From Mesostigma viride (Eukaryota > Streptophyta > Mesostigmatophyceae > Mesostigmatales > Mesostigmataceae): a stretch of DNA of 64,000 bases. Shown here in pieces: positions 1 through 13,000 of this stretch. The first letter of the stretch is position 1. The number at the start of each line of letters is the position of its first letter. The DNA lies in the NCBI GenBank assembly GCA_009746045.1, contig RPFO01000670.1, forward strand, positions 622,954 to 686,953, in the 5' to 3' direction. A program made the position numbers and the translations under genes. Under the pieces are notes generated by a model. The model made no database searches, was not told the DNA's origin, and saw only the letters and a program-made list of their open reading frames with translations.

Positions 1-1161
1 TCTTGCGGCATTTAAGGAACGACAGCTTGTCCGCCATGTACTTAAAGGTGAGGAGCACGGGTGCCGGGCCAGCCTTCCCCCGCGCGCGGGGGAGGCGGAC
101 AGCCGACATGTCCAGCTCACCAGTGAGTAGCATGGGGGCAAGAATGTCGCGCTTAAATGCCTCAAGAAGGGTCGTGGAGGTCTCACCTGCCGGCTGGTCG
201 AAGTGCTTGACGATGACATTGTGGCTGCGCCGGGCGATGTCGGTTTCCTCGCGAAGGTCGAGGGCTTGTTGCTTGAGTTGTGCCGAGATGGTGGAGGTGG
301 TGGAGGTGGTGTGCTGCTTAAGCAAGTCCGCCCAGGTGGAGGGAGCATCGCCGGCCGGGCCAGCAGACGCCGGCTGGGCGGCGATGTCCTTCACCGCCTG
401 GGCGCGGTGAGGCCGGCGGTGTCATGCAAGCTCTCAAGGGCGTTGGCGGTGGCTTGAAGGCGTTGGTCGAGGTCGAGGAGCTGGGCTTTGATGTCGGCAG
501 TGGAGGCGGAAATGGCAGTGGAGGTGGAGGCGGCAGCGGCGGAAATGTGAGGAAGTTCAGCAGCCAGCGTGCCACCCATTGCTGCGACGTCAGCAGCAAG
601 GGGGGTCACGTGCTGCTGAAAGGCTTCCGTGAGGATGGAACGGAGGGTGGGGGCGGAGATGGATGGAGCCCAGATCTCGTCGTCAGAGCGCTCGAGAAGG
701 GAGTTGAGGATGGTGTGCTGGAGCTGGGGGCGGGGGCAGCCAAGCAGGGCGCTGTGGTGTTGCCAGCGGCTGCCGTTGTTGCCGATGAGGCGACCTTGGT
801 CGTGGAGATGGAGGCACAGGTCGTAAAGCGAGGCGTAGTCCCCGAAGAAGATGCAGTCCATAGCATCGTAAGGAGACATGTTGTTCCAGTCGTGATCGTC
901 GACCTTGAAAGGGTGGGGCCGAAAGCGCGGTTCCGAGGGGCGGGACCATCCTGTTTTGTCGGCTGGGCGGGTGCGTTTCGGGTCAGGCGATGCCGATGGC
1001 GAGGCATTGAGCCCGGGAGGTTGCTGGGCGACCACCAGTGCACGACTAGTGTCACCGCTGCCTGCCGGACCTGATGGCGAAGCGGCAGCCGCAGCTGCCG
1101 CATTTTCATGGGCGAGCGCATCCGCCAAACTGCGTTGCGTCAAAGGACGTTTGCTCGTCAT
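1..1161 (-). pseudogene. LINE ORF1-like protein, frameshifted and cut by the window edge
   Basis: The ATG at 1161 opens 256 codons ending at a stop near 391. The coding pattern then continues to position 1 in another frame, as if one base had been lost around 391-405. The N-terminal part is Ala/Ser/Pro-rich, followed by a conserved-looking block (PYDAMDCIFFGDYASLYDL) and a long Ala/Ser/Thr-rich helix. The part read after the shift contains RLPRARGKAGPAPVLLTF, which closely matches the ORF1 remnant at 54065-54613 (RLPRARGKAGPPPLLLTF). A related ORF1 lies at 27556-28440. ORF1 proteins of L1-like elements bind RNA and form the ribonucleoprotein; that role here is family knowledge. No ORF2 is visible because the element runs off the left edge. 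The shift suggests a dead copy. Confidence 0.7.
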
Positions 1162-1330
1162 ATATTGCGTTTTAGATTCGGAAAATTATATCAGCATGTG
1201 CGTCTTAGAAAGACGAAGCGATAGTGATATTCACAGCTGAATTTGGGGCTCAAACGTGAAAGTTATGAGCTCCGCCGTCAGCCATGGCTACCTCGTGGCT
1301 CGTGGCTGGATGGATCGTGAAAACCTGCAG

Positions 1331-1425
1331 GTTGTCGCCTAGAATGTATTGAAAACCATATGCCCCTTCTCAGGGATAGGTGTTACATATCCTCCCCACG
1401 GAGGTGTGTTCTTTAATTAATTAAC
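1331..1425 (+). mobile_element. LINE 3' end fragment with TTAA-type tail
   Basis: A short plus-strand piece ends in two small stem-loops (CCCT-TCTC-AGGG, then CTCC-CCAC-GGAG) followed by a TTAATTAATTAA tail. The same end recurs at 42298-42374 and 43373-43468, and reversed at 43850, 46098, 46238, 47066, 53655 and 54770. No coding sequence is left. Confidence 0.65.
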
Positions 1426-1444
1426 GGTCCAGATGATTATAACC

Positions 1445-1596
1445 AGGCATAATTTCAATGCACAAGGCTACACATTTCCATCTCCATTCATATTCATCAT
1501 CCTGAACGACTTGAAAACGTGGACAAGATAACGGCAGGATCGAGCTACCATGCTCCGGATTCTCCCGATTTCTGGCCTGCGCTGGTTGTCTCCTTG
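1445..1596 (+). mobile_element. Short retroposon, copy 1 (152 bp, 5' truncated)
   Basis: This matches the reverse complement of 39931-40098, starting about 16 bp inside it, and ends exactly at gctggttgtctccttg like the other copies. It is flanked by a 6-bp target duplication, ataacc, at 1439-1444 and 1597-1602. There is no ORF. The fixed 3' end with a variable 5' end is what LINE-driven reverse transcription produces. Confidence 0.8.
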
Positions 1597-1602
1597 ATAA
1601 CC

Positions 1603-2043
1603 CAAATGACTACTGAATCCACACACATGCATGCCATTTGAAACACATGCAACACGATTATAAATAAAGTAAAAACACTACAGCTCATGTATATCATAAG
1701 CTATACATCCAAAATAGCTAATATACAACCCTCTCTTTGCTACAACCCACTCTAGCTGGGTAAAGCATGCAAACTGTGCTTCCGTGAAATAGCAGCAAAG
1801 TTCTACACGCACGCATGAAGATGCTGCAGGGCCCAAGCATGTAATCATAGGTACGCAAACCATGCCAGAGATTGGGCACACTGCGGATTCACCTTTAACT
1901 GGTCACATGAATCCACACCTAAATAACTGTCCTGCAGTCAGACTGCAGAGCCCGTAAATACTTTTGTCTGGACAGGGCCAGACTGGATGGCAGGTCAGCC
2001 AGTGTCGACGAAGCTTGTCACACTGCGCCGTCCATCGGGCAAG
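1603..2043. other. Intergenic, nothing recognised
   Basis: AT-richer sequence with only short chance ORFs. It probably includes the 3' flank of the minus-strand 3D-domain gene, but no clear polyadenylation signal was identified. Confidence 0.4.
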
Positions 2044-3455
2044 TTAGAAAACTTGTGACAGCAATGCTGCCACCGTACTGGTAATCGAGCGGATCGGTAA
2101 CGGTAGCATTTTGCTGGACCAAAATGGTGTGTAGCCAGGGTAGACCACTTTTACCTGAAATTTCAAAGCCATGGAACACAGATTAAGAGCATCATGGGCA
2201 CCATATGAGGAAAAGAAATTATCATGAACATGAAGTAAACTAACACAATCCACAAGTATATTAGTCAACAACCAAACAAACCAGACATCATTCCATGGGA
2301 AGATCAGCGGGATGTTTCTGCACTATCAGAATGCCACATGACATGTATACAGCATGCGTGTACAAGTGAGCCCAATTATTAGCTCGCATAATCTTTCCTT
2401 CAGGATATTTTCGGACTTTCATGGACCCCACCTATGCTCACGTGCAGTGTTCTGTTCCAAGGCATCAACTAGGCATGCACGCCAAAACATGAACACTTTT
2501 GTTGCAGGCATGCACACTTTTGTTGCAAGCTGTGCTGTGGATGGGCATGAGCTGAGGATGCTCTGCGGGGGCAGCTACACACGTAAGTGGCACACATTTG
2601 GTGCAAGATGCTTTTCTAAACCGTGAAATGTATAAAATCATATTTATGAACCACACATAAGGATAATGTGAATGAGGGATTGGGTGACATGCTGGGCCAG
2701 CCTCGCGCCCACCTTGACGTTCTGTCGCCCCCATTGCAGCGCGTCCGTGTGGTGCTGGTGGTAGAGGTCAATGCGATTGGGGCCGCGGATGTCGCCACCG
2801 CGGTCCGCCACCTGCCAAGGGGCAGGGCAAATGTGGGAAAGTAGAGCAGGGTTGCGTGCCATGATACACAAGGGAAAGAGGAGGAGTAGGGGGGCATGGG
2901 ATAGTCAGTGGTAGTCATCGCACATGAGATAGCCCAATGAAACACGCCGCTGCTCGTGAGCGTTGCCATGGGAGAGAGCGGGACATGTCGGGGCTGAATG
3001 CAGACGTGCCTAGATATGAGTGTGTGCCCTTGTGACGGCAATGTGCGCATTACCCGTGCATCCGACTCACAGTCAGCCCATATCAGGCACGAGGTAGACA
3101 AGCCCTCGTGACAGATAGTAGGCCGGTGCCCTGCTGCCACTGCGGTGAGCAGATGCGGCACCCACCGTGCACAACCGTCCCTCACTGGGTGCAAGCAGCA
3201 TGTACACCACCATCCCGTCAACCTGCATGCCATGAGCTCCTTGGCTAAAACATATTCTAGACATGAGGATCCCTTCCTCAATCACTTATGACCATGAGCC
3301 GAGGGCCCACTGCCTGAATGTCAGTAAGGCAAGGACCATGCCTAGGTGACTGGGTTGCATGGGATGGCGACGCGCACCTTGCCCCAGCCGTAGCCAGGCA
3401 CATACATCCGCGTGCCAAACGGGTAGTAGTCGGTGTCAGCCGCGATTGTGCCTTC
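2044..3455 (-). CDS. 3D (Asp-Asp-Asp) domain protein, C-terminal exons
   Basis: Three minus-strand exons join in phase: 3455-3378, 2811-2713 and 2154-2044 (stop TAA). The first encodes GTIAADTDYYPFGTRMYVPG, the second VADRGGDIRGPNRIDLY and DALQWGRQNVK, and the third a 36-residue tail starting VKVVYPGY. The spaced aspartates in AADTDYY, VADRGG and NRIDLY, plus the GTRMYVPGYG block, are the hallmarks of the 3D domain. This double-psi barrel occurs at the C terminus of bacterial MltA lytic transglycosylases and in YuiC-like proteins that cut peptidoglycan. The donor of the middle exon is either after NVK (GTGGGC) or six bases earlier (GTCAAG); both keep the frame. The introns rule out bacterial contamination. 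Upstream exons and the start were not found with confidence; a possible exon lies near 4310-4385 (minus). Activity and location are unknown. Confidence 0.72.
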
Positions 3456-5477
3456 CTGGGCTGGCAGCCGCCACGGCAGCAGCAGCCGCGGCAATAGCTG
3501 GACGGGCCGGCTCAGGCTGTCGAGGGATAAGATAGGGGGGCGCGCCTGCACAGTGTGCGCGGCGTGACGGACGCGTGGGCATGTAGCACAGGCAGGCGCA
3601 AGCGCAGAGGGCAGTGAGCCGCACAGCATGCATGCGCAATGGACACCAAGGTGGCGGCACCGGTCAGAAGCTGACTCCGCCGCCGCAAGCGTCCCCGACG
3701 GTCTCATATCCACAGTAGGGGGGGGGCAGCAGACACACCTGCTCTCACGGCAGCGGTCCGCTGGCCACTGTGCGCGTGGGGAACTGTGCAGCTGACAGCA
3801 TTTCACTGCTTGTGACGGGCTGGTGCTGCCAGGAGCATGAAGTTGCACAGGCATCCCCATCCACCTGTGGCACCTTGGATCCTTGCGCCTTTCTCTGTGC
3901 ATCCGTCGGATGTCCATCGATACGTGCTGGGTGCAATGTGCTGCTGCCTGGCCGGCCATGAAGGAGGGGTGCAGTAACGGTGCCAGTCTACCCCGGCGTG
4001 TGCTAATTATACCACTACCACATAGGAACGTCTTGAATGTGCGTGCTATTTATCAGACTTGCATGAGGACCTGAGCATATCCCTGCGAAGCAGCACAAAC
4101 CATTAGCGTACTTGTTGCATCAGGGGAGAACAGTTTGTGGCAGCATGGCGCATGCAACCTTTGACAAGGGAAGTCGGACAAGAGGAGTGACCGGCGAGTT
4201 CATATGGGTAACCCCTTGTAAAAGGGTCAGATTCCCAAGGCCTACATCCAGCACGCCTGGTACGACGCGATCGCATGACCATCGTGCCGTTTACACGGGG
4301 CCTACCTCGCAGGGTACAGCTCCTGTCGAGGTGGTCCCCATGTACAGTTTGCCGCTCAGGCCCGGCGCGTTGGCCCAGTAACGTGCCAGCAGTGGACGTT
4401 TTCTGTGGTCACGGTTCCTGCTAGCTGAATCCCTGTCCAGGATGCGTCTGCGCAAGAGAATGGGAGGGAACGCCTTGCCAGTAATTGCGATGTAGAATGG
4501 TAACGAAAGTACTGACAGGCCCCACTCCCAGTTGCAACAGCGGCCACACCTGCAGCAGAAACGCGTACGCCAGCACGACCGGCATGGTGTTGTTGTTAGC
4601 ACATTATAACCATGCAAGATAGTACCAGCGCCAGAAGGCACCACGGACGTCAAGATGCACACAACGCCTCATACTGTCCTGCGCTGTTCCAATGTGAAGA
4701 AGGGATACCTACCGGCAATACGCAGTTGCCTCAATCGTTCGAAAGCATACTTTATCTCCCGCCTTCTGGGAGCTGTAGGTGCCTGTCAAACCCATAGCTT
4801 AGCGTGCTTTACAACCCCCGCCTGCCGCTGACAAACCTGCCACCAAAGGCAAAATTTCCACGAAAGGGTGGCTATGCTGAACACTTCCGCATTTGGCGCT
4901 GACCAAAACGAGGCGCAATCATGTCTGCATGTGACAACATGGGCCGAGAAACGGCATTTACCACAAACTAGTTGAAAAGTTATCAACGCCTTTGTTAGAA
5001 AGGAATACGAAGCCCCTTGCTCGCATTCCCGTCGCCCATGTCGCTGCCACCACACGACAGCGCGGCAGGTTCAAAAGCCGGCTAGCGTAATTATATGCGC
5101 GTAATTTGCAAATTTTACGTGCGCTGCCAGGAGATTCGCGTTTCCTACTTAAATATAAATAAAGAATAATAGCAGGACGGGCAGCGTCAGGGGATTCTTG
5201 TACGCCTCTTGTTCCCACCAGGAAGTACGATGCATACGGAGTTTTACGGACGCACAAGGCTCCCGCAGTCCCGCGGACCTCACAAAACACAAACCTTTCT
5301 CAAGACTTGTGGCACATATCACCCGTGCTGCCACATGTCCCCAAGTCGCGCACCCAATATGCAACAGGACTGGTGTAAATTACTGGTATTGCCGACATAA
5401 GACGGCCATAAAATAATTGATCGTCAACATCGGCCTCATGCTGGCTGTGCGACTTTGACAGAGCAGAATTTGACAGC
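3456..5477. other. Probable 5' part of the 3D gene and its intergenic space to ABC-F
   Basis: No complete gene is visible. On the minus strand, 4385-4310 reads as a GC-rich possible exon (YWANAPGLSGKLYMGTTS) ending at a GTAGGC donor, and 3720-3660 has another short open stretch. Neither could be joined with certainty to the 3D exons. The divergent promoters of the two genes should lie here. Confidence 0.35.
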
Positions 5478-7006
5478 ATGGGTCGAGGATGCATGTTTGC
5501 TCTGCAAACGCCGGGCCCTTCGCTCATACCTTCCTTGCAAACTGCGCTTTTGGCACGGCATGGGAGAGCAAGTAGATTTTCAGCCAAGGAGTTACGGAAA
5601 CCCAGCTGGTCGCACCCTTCGCGCAGATTCCGTGGTGTTTATGCGTCTTTGAGAGACGGCGTGGAGGTCGTATTGCAGGCACGAGTGCTCCCCTGGTCAC
5701 TTGCTCAATTATGATGATGTTGCCCTGTTAAATTGTCCAGTTGTCGTTTTGCCAATCAAAAAAATAATGTCTCCATCTTGTGTAATAATATTTTTAAGGT
5801 ACGCCGGCTTTGTGTGCATGCTGCGGAATGCCGACGAACTTGCCCAGGCGGACGGACTCACGAAGACCTACGATGGAACGCGCATGCTGTTTGATGGCAT
5901 CAACTTTTCAATCAGGCACGTCGTACATAAAGCATGCAGCAGCAATGCAGATAACATTCCAGCGATGAGGGGGATGTCAACATTTCTGTGTACTAGGTCA
6001 ATCCTGTTTCTGGTTTATAAAGTACGTTGATGATCAGCCCCTCATCGCCTGATGCTAAAACCCACAAGATATCTAAATTTGAGTAAACTTGGACAGTGGG
6101 AGGGAAGGGGGAATGGCACGCATAGACCTTTGGGGTTTGGGGGCAGAATTTGTTAGCGGTTTGGTACTAAAGAGTACTGGGAGTATGTGGTTTGACGCTT
6201 TGCCCCCTTTGCCTCTGGCAGCCAAGGGGACAAGATCGCGCTGGTCGGCAACAACGGCTGTGGCAAGTCCACTCTGCTGCGAGTGCTGGCTGGAATTGAG
6301 AACCCTGACAGCGGCAACATCCAGCGCCGGCGAGGGCTGAGCGTGGGCTACCTGGCGCAGGTAACAAGAGGTCCCTGGTCAGCATCCGCCCTGTTCGTTG
6401 CTGGCCGTTTGTATGTGAGTCTCATTGTGGCAGGTGAACCAACTAGATGATTCCGCGGGAAGTTGCTGATTCCAGCTACATTCTAGCTACATTCTAGCTA
6501 CATTCCTGCCATTGGATTAGCCGCCTGCTTGTACCGAACGCAGCAGTAAGGCCTGGCCCTTGCAGCTCTGCAGATTTCAGCATCACAGGGGAAGCTGAGA
6601 GCCTGCGTGTGGTTGGCAGCGGGCGCACAAAGGCATGGGCGTGTGTAGATCAGGGCACATGTTTTGTGTGTGTGTGCGTATGTGCGTCTGTGTGTGCGTC
6701 TGTGAGTGCATGGCCTGCTCCTATCGGTGAGCATCCCAGCGCCATGGATGCAGATAGTCTTGGTTCACAGCTATGATTCAACCAGCCGAGCAAAAGAGCA
6801 CCCACCCACCCGCCCACCCACCCACCCACCCACCCACCCACCCACCCACCCACCCACCCACCCACCCACCCACCCACCCACCCACCCACCCACCCACCCA
6901 CCCACCCACCCACCCACCCACCCACCCACCCACCCACCCACCCACCCACCCACCCACCCATCCACCCACCCACCCAGCCCACCCACCCCCCACTCACACA
7001 CTCCAA

Positions 7007-7042
<36 letters not shown>

Positions 7043-10000
7043 CCCGCCGCGCCGCCCGCCCGCCGCCGCCCGCCCGCCCGCCCGCCCGCCCGCCGCCCGC
7101 CCGCCCGCCCGCCCGCCCGCCCGCCCGCCCGCCGCCCGCCCGCCCGCCCGCCCGCCCGCCCGCCCGCCCGCCGCCCGCCCGCCCGCCCGCCCGCCCGCCC
7201 GCCCGCCGCCCGCCCGCCCCCCGCCCGCCCGCCCGCCCGCCCGCCTGCCTGCCTGCCTGCCTACCCACTATTTACCTAGCGTCATGCACAACGATGCCCG
7301 CACCCATACCCTCATTGACACCCTCGTTGGCACCCTCATGGACACCCTCATGGACACCCTCATGGACACCCTCATGGACACCCTCATGGACGCCCTCACC
7401 GACACCCTCATCGACACTATCATCGACACCCTCACCGACACCCTCATTGTCACCCTCATTGTCACCCTCATTGACACCCTTATTGACACCCTCATATACG
7501 ACCTCCTTCCCACCCTCCTAACTACCCTCATTCACCGACCCACCTGTCCATGCACACACACATATGCCTTCCTTCCTGTGCCCCCACCACCGCAGGACCC
7601 CCGACTGCCCGAGGACGCACTGGTGCTGGAGGCGGTGCTGGCGGCCGACACGCCCACGATGGCAGCTGTGCGCGAGTTTGAGGCTGCGTCCATCGCCGCC
7701 GGCACCGATGGGGCCAAGGGGAACGAGCGGGTGAGCGGTGCAGTCTTGTTGCTGCCCGCTGCCTGCTGCTCGCTGCCGGCTGCCGGCTGCCGGCTGCCGG
7801 CTGCCGGCTGCCCGCTGCCCGCTGCCCGCTGCCCGCTGCCCGCTGCCCGCTGCCCGCTGCCCGCTGCCCGCTGCCTGCTGCCCGCTGCCCGCTGCCCCGC
7901 TGCCCGCTGCCTGCTGCCCCCGGCTGCCGGCTGCCCGCCCCCACCCCCACCCGCCGCCCGCCGCCCGCCGCCCGCGGCTCGCGGCCCGCTGCTGGTGCAT
8001 GCACGGTCATCGAGGTTTTGATTCGCTCGTTCCGCTCAGAATTGGGGTGATATGGAGGTGTTCACCTGCAGGGGGTGACTACGTTGGTGGGTAATGCTGG
8101 GGATGCAGGAGAGAGCGTCGTGGTTGTTGCAGCACATGGATGGTTGTGGCAGTGGGGTGGCGGGTCCTGCCATGCACATGAGAGAAGCAGTGCTGGGAAA
8201 TGATATGCTGCTGCACCTCCTGGCTGTATCCACCTCATCCACAACAAGGCAGCTGTTAATTGGACAACTCCTTCAAAGCCACAATCCTCATAATCCGTTA
8301 ATGATTGGGTTTTGTGCAACAAATGCTGGTGCTTATCTTCCCTTGTGGAGCGTTGTGCCCTCCTGTCGTCTCCCTTCTCACCCTGCCCCACCCTTCTTGC
8401 CCCGCCACATCACCGCATCACATGGACAACATCCACTTGTACGCCATGCTCCAACCCCCAGCTCCAGCGCGCAATGCAGGCAATGGACGCCATGGGCGCG
8501 TGGACGCTGCAGGCCAGCGCACACAAGGTGCTTGACCGGCTGGGTGTCGGCCGCGAGCTGTTGCTGCAGCGGGTCGCCACGCTGTCAGGCGGGCAGAAGA
8601 AGCGCGTGGCGTTGGCCAGCAGCATACTGTCGGAGCCCGACCTGCTTATCCTGGATGAGCCCACCAACCGTGAGTAGGGCAGGGGGAGTTGCGCTCATGT
8701 GCTGGAGAAGCCCACCATGCATGAGAGATGCAGGGGGACATGTGCTCATGTGTTGGAGAAGCCCACCAAGCATGAGAGGTGCAGGGGGACATGCGCTCAT
8801 GTGTTGGAGAAGCCCACCAAGCATGAGAGGTGCAGGGGGACATGCGCTCATGTGTTGGAGAAGCCCACCAAGCATGAGAGATGCAGGGGGACATGCGCTC
8901 ATGTGTTGGAGAAGCCCACCAAGCATGAGAGATGCAGGGGGACATGCGCTCATGTGTTGGAGAAGCCCACCAAGCATGAGAGGTGCAGGGGGACATGCGC
9001 TCATGTGTTGGAGAAGCCCACCAAGCATGAGAGATGCAGGGGGACATGCGCTCATGTGTTGGAGAAGCCCACCAAGCATGAGAGGTGCAAGGGGGACATG
9101 TGCTCATGTGTTGGAGAAGCCCACCAAGCATGAGAGGTGCAGGGGGACATGCGCTCATGTGTTGGAGAAGCCCACCAAGCATGAGAGATGCAAGGGGTAT
9201 CTGTTCTGGTGCCGCCCTGAGGACACCCGCCCGTCCTTCACCCCTCTGTCTTCCTGGACCGCATGGGGCGCGTGGCACCTTTTTTGAAGGCTCTACTTGA
9301 ATTATGCCTATTGGAATAGTAACACTAAATCTAGAAGGGTCGACACGTGGATCTGGGAGGGTCCACCAGCCGACTGGCGGCCCGTTACAGACACATTGCT
9401 CTGGTGAATGTTGTCGATTCCTCGTCGTGCGGCCATGCTTGCACCTTATGCGTGCATGGTCGTGCATGCTCCCCTTGTTTTGTTGCGTGTGTCGGCAGAC
9501 ATGGACATGGAGACGATCGAATGGATGGAAGAGATGCTGCGCGACCCGGCACTCACCGTGCTTCAGGTGGGGTGCGCGCACGATGCACACAAGTATTGAA
9601 GTATACTGGTCTCATACTGCGTGTGTGCTCACCGTGCTGCAGGTGCGGGATGGCATACAAACACAGATAGGTTTAGTAGTGTATAGCATGTACATGCCCA
9701 CCATGCTGCGGGCGGGGGCGGGCACATGCGCCTACAGGCACACTAAAACATGTGCTGCTGGGAGAATACCGCGCGCAGGCACCCACGTAAGGACAAGGCC
9801 TGATTCCACCGCTTGTGGGAGCGGTAGGGAGCAGGGTGTGCGTTGTGGATCGTGCAGCATCTTGTTGGCTGCCACGGTAGTTGTGAATGATGAGGATGGA
9901 GTAATCGACTGTTGTATGCCTATCTAACTATCATTATTTAGCGTCAAAAGCCCTCAATCCACACTGATTTGGAGTTGTACCAAAGCCGTCATCGGATGGC

Positions 10001-13000
10001 CAAGGACTGTAACCGTGTAACACCTGGCTCTGCGCCGTTTCCGGGGCGGGTGTGTGTGCAGTCAGCGGAGGCACATGCGTAGCAGTGCCTCCAAATTGTG
10101 TATGTTTTGTTTTTCAGCCATTTCTGGGTTGCATTGGGAGTTGCATGTGATGAGCACATTGGCTCGGCGGCGTGCATGCGGTGCCGTGTTTGCTGGCGCC
10201 TGCTCGTGCATCGGCGTCAGCATTCGCACCTTGTCTATGACCCACAGTCTCGGGGACTTTTCCAAGCTTTGGCACGGGCCCATGGCATGCGAGAAGTATG
10301 ATGCGTGAGTATGATGCCTGAGAGCCACGACAAGTTTGCACATTTCGCGAGCCTAGATGAATCCTCGAGGCAGGCAGCAAACAGGAAACCAAAGGCTGCC
10401 GAGTGCCGGTACGTGAAAAACACGAAAACTCAGCATAGCGCCAAAATGGTTCGAACTGGAGCCTCTGGCATGCTGCGGCTATAGGGGTATGCGCTGGTTG
10501 TCTCCTTGATAGGGGTCTCCTGAGCCGTAGGCATCCCAAACTATAACCCGACCGCGAAAAAACTCTTTATCGGACAGTGAATGGTGGCAGTAAGTCGGAC
10601 ATTGTGCGCGATACGCTAGTTGAGCTAGGTGCGCAGGAGTACTGCTCAGTGCCTAGATGTATGCATGTAAGCATATATAGCAAGTCAAGAGAAGATGCAA
10701 GCACACTGGTTGCTTGTCATCAACCCCAGAACTGCGCGGTAAACATGATGCAGAGCACCACCGTCATGTTGAAGGCTAAAAATATCACGTGCATGAATTC
10801 GCGTTACGAGATCACGTGGGATCAAACCAGCCACAACAGAACAACACGTGACTAAATCACATGGCATAAAAGAAAAAGCGTCAAAGGGGAGTCATGGTGC
10901 CACATGCGTGTTGCGGCTTCTGACAGATGACACCGTATAGGCACCAAACAACCTGACAACCAACCAATGTCACCATGATGTTCTGTACCCATAACCATGC
11001 ACAGAGTGTGCCCCCTACCTACCCCTTTGGCCACGCTGGTGCCACCTCACGCCCCAGGTGACGCACGACCGCTTCTTCCTCGAGCGCGTCTGCAACGAAA
11101 TCGTGGAGCTGGACGGGGGCGGCGCCTACCCGCACGCGGGCAACTACAGCGCGTTCCAGAGGGACCGAGAGGCACGCTATGCGCAGCAGGCGGCCGAGCT
11201 GGCCGCCGTCAAGAACAAGCTGAGGGTGGAGGCCGACTGGATGTCGCGCATGCCCAAGGTATACATGTCTCGTGCGCGAGCCCAAGGTACACGTGCCTTG
11301 TGTGCATGCCCACTGCCACTGACTATGATTCACGCTACGCTGTTGTGGTCGTGCCTTGTGTGCATGCCCACTGCCACGGGTATGATTCACGCTACGCTAC
11401 TATGGTTCCGGTGCAGCAGCTGGACATTTGGACGCTCTGCACATGCTTCGATGCTTCCATGCTCCCATGCTCCCATGCTCCCATGCTCCCATGCTCCCAT
11501 GCTCCCATGCTCCCATGCTCCCATGCTCCCATGCTCCCATGCTCCCATGCTCCCATGCTCCCATGCTCCCATGCTCCCATGCTCCCATGCTCCCATGCTC
11601 CCATGCTCCCATGCTCCCATGCTCCCATGCTCCCATGCTCCCATGCTCCCATGCTCCCATGCTCCCATGCTCCCATGCTCCCATGCTCCCATGCTCCCAT
11701 GCTCCCATGCTCCCATGCTCCCATGCTCCCATGCTCCCATGCTCCCATGCTCCCATGCTCCCATGCTCCCATGCTCCCATGCTCCCATGCTCCCATGCTC
11801 CCATGCTCCCATGCTCCCATGCTCCCATGCTCCCATGCTCCCATGCTCCCATGCTCCCATGCTCCCATGCTCCCATGCTCCCATGCTCCCATGCTCCCAT
11901 GCTCCCATGCTCCCATGCTCCCATGCTCCCATGCTCCCATGCTCCCATGCTCCCATGCTCCCATGCTCCCATGCTCCCATGCTCCCATGCTCCCATGCTC
12001 CCATGCTCCCATGCTCCCATGCTCCCATGCTCCCATGCTCCCATGCTCCCATGCTCCCATGCTCCCATGCTCCCATGCTCCCATGCTCCCATGCTCCCAT
12101 GCTCCCATGCTCCCATGCTCCCATGCTCCCATGCTCCCATGCTCCCATGCTCCCATGCTCCCATGCTCCCATGCTCCCATGCTCCCATGCTCCCATGCTC
12201 CCATGCTCCCATGCTCCCATGCTCCCATGCTCCCATGCTCCCATGCTCCCATGCTCCCATGCTCCCATGCTCCCATGCTCCCATGCTCCCATGCTCCCAT
12301 GCTCCCATGCTCCCATGCTCCCATGCTCCCATGCTCCCATGCTCCCATGCTCCCATGCTCCCATGCTCCCATGCTCCCATGCTCCCATGCTCCCATGCTC
12401 CCATGCTCCCATGCTCCCATGCTCCCATGCTCCCATGCTCCCATGCTCCCATGCTCCCATGCTCCCATGCTCCCATGCTCCCATGCTCCCATGCTCCCAT
12501 GCTCCCATGCTCCCATGCTCCCATGCTCCCATGCTCCCATGCTCCCATGCTCCCATGCTCCCATGCTCCCATGCTCCCATGCTCCCATGCTCCCATGCTC
12601 CCATGCTCCCATGCTCCCATGCTCCCATGCTCCCATGCTCCCATGCTCCCATGCTCCCATGCTCCCATGCTCCCATGCTCCCATGCTCCCATGCTCCCAT
12701 GCTCCCATGCTCCCATGCTCCCATGCTCCCATGCTCCCATGCTCCCATGCTCCCATGCTCCCATGCTCCCATGCTCCCATGCTCCCATGCTCCCATGCTC
12801 CCATGCTCCCATGCTCCCATGCTCCCATGCTCCCATGCTCCCATGCTCCCATGCTCCCATGCTCCCATGCTCCCATGCTCCCATGCTCCCATGCTCCCAT
12901 GCTCCCATGCTCCCATGCTCCCATGCTCCCATGCTCCCATGCTCCCATGCTCCCATGCTCCCATGCTCCCATGCTCCCATGCTCCCATGCTCCCATGCTC

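Noticed and set aside
6650-7531. Pro/Thr/His-rich and Gly/Trp-rich ORFs
   Set aside because: They are products of CCCA, CCCG and 12-bp arrays inside ABC-F intron 3.
8702-9195. Regular repeats resembling a CRISPR array
   Set aside because: Units are contiguous without unique spacers, lie in a spliced intron, and no cas genes exist. The same holds for the 20-bp repeats at 23178-23317.
8094-9590. ORFs with 17-residue repeats ([17 protein letters not shown]) that could pass for a repeat protein
   Set aside because: It is the 51-bp intronic minisatellite; 51 is a multiple of 3, so open frames are expected.
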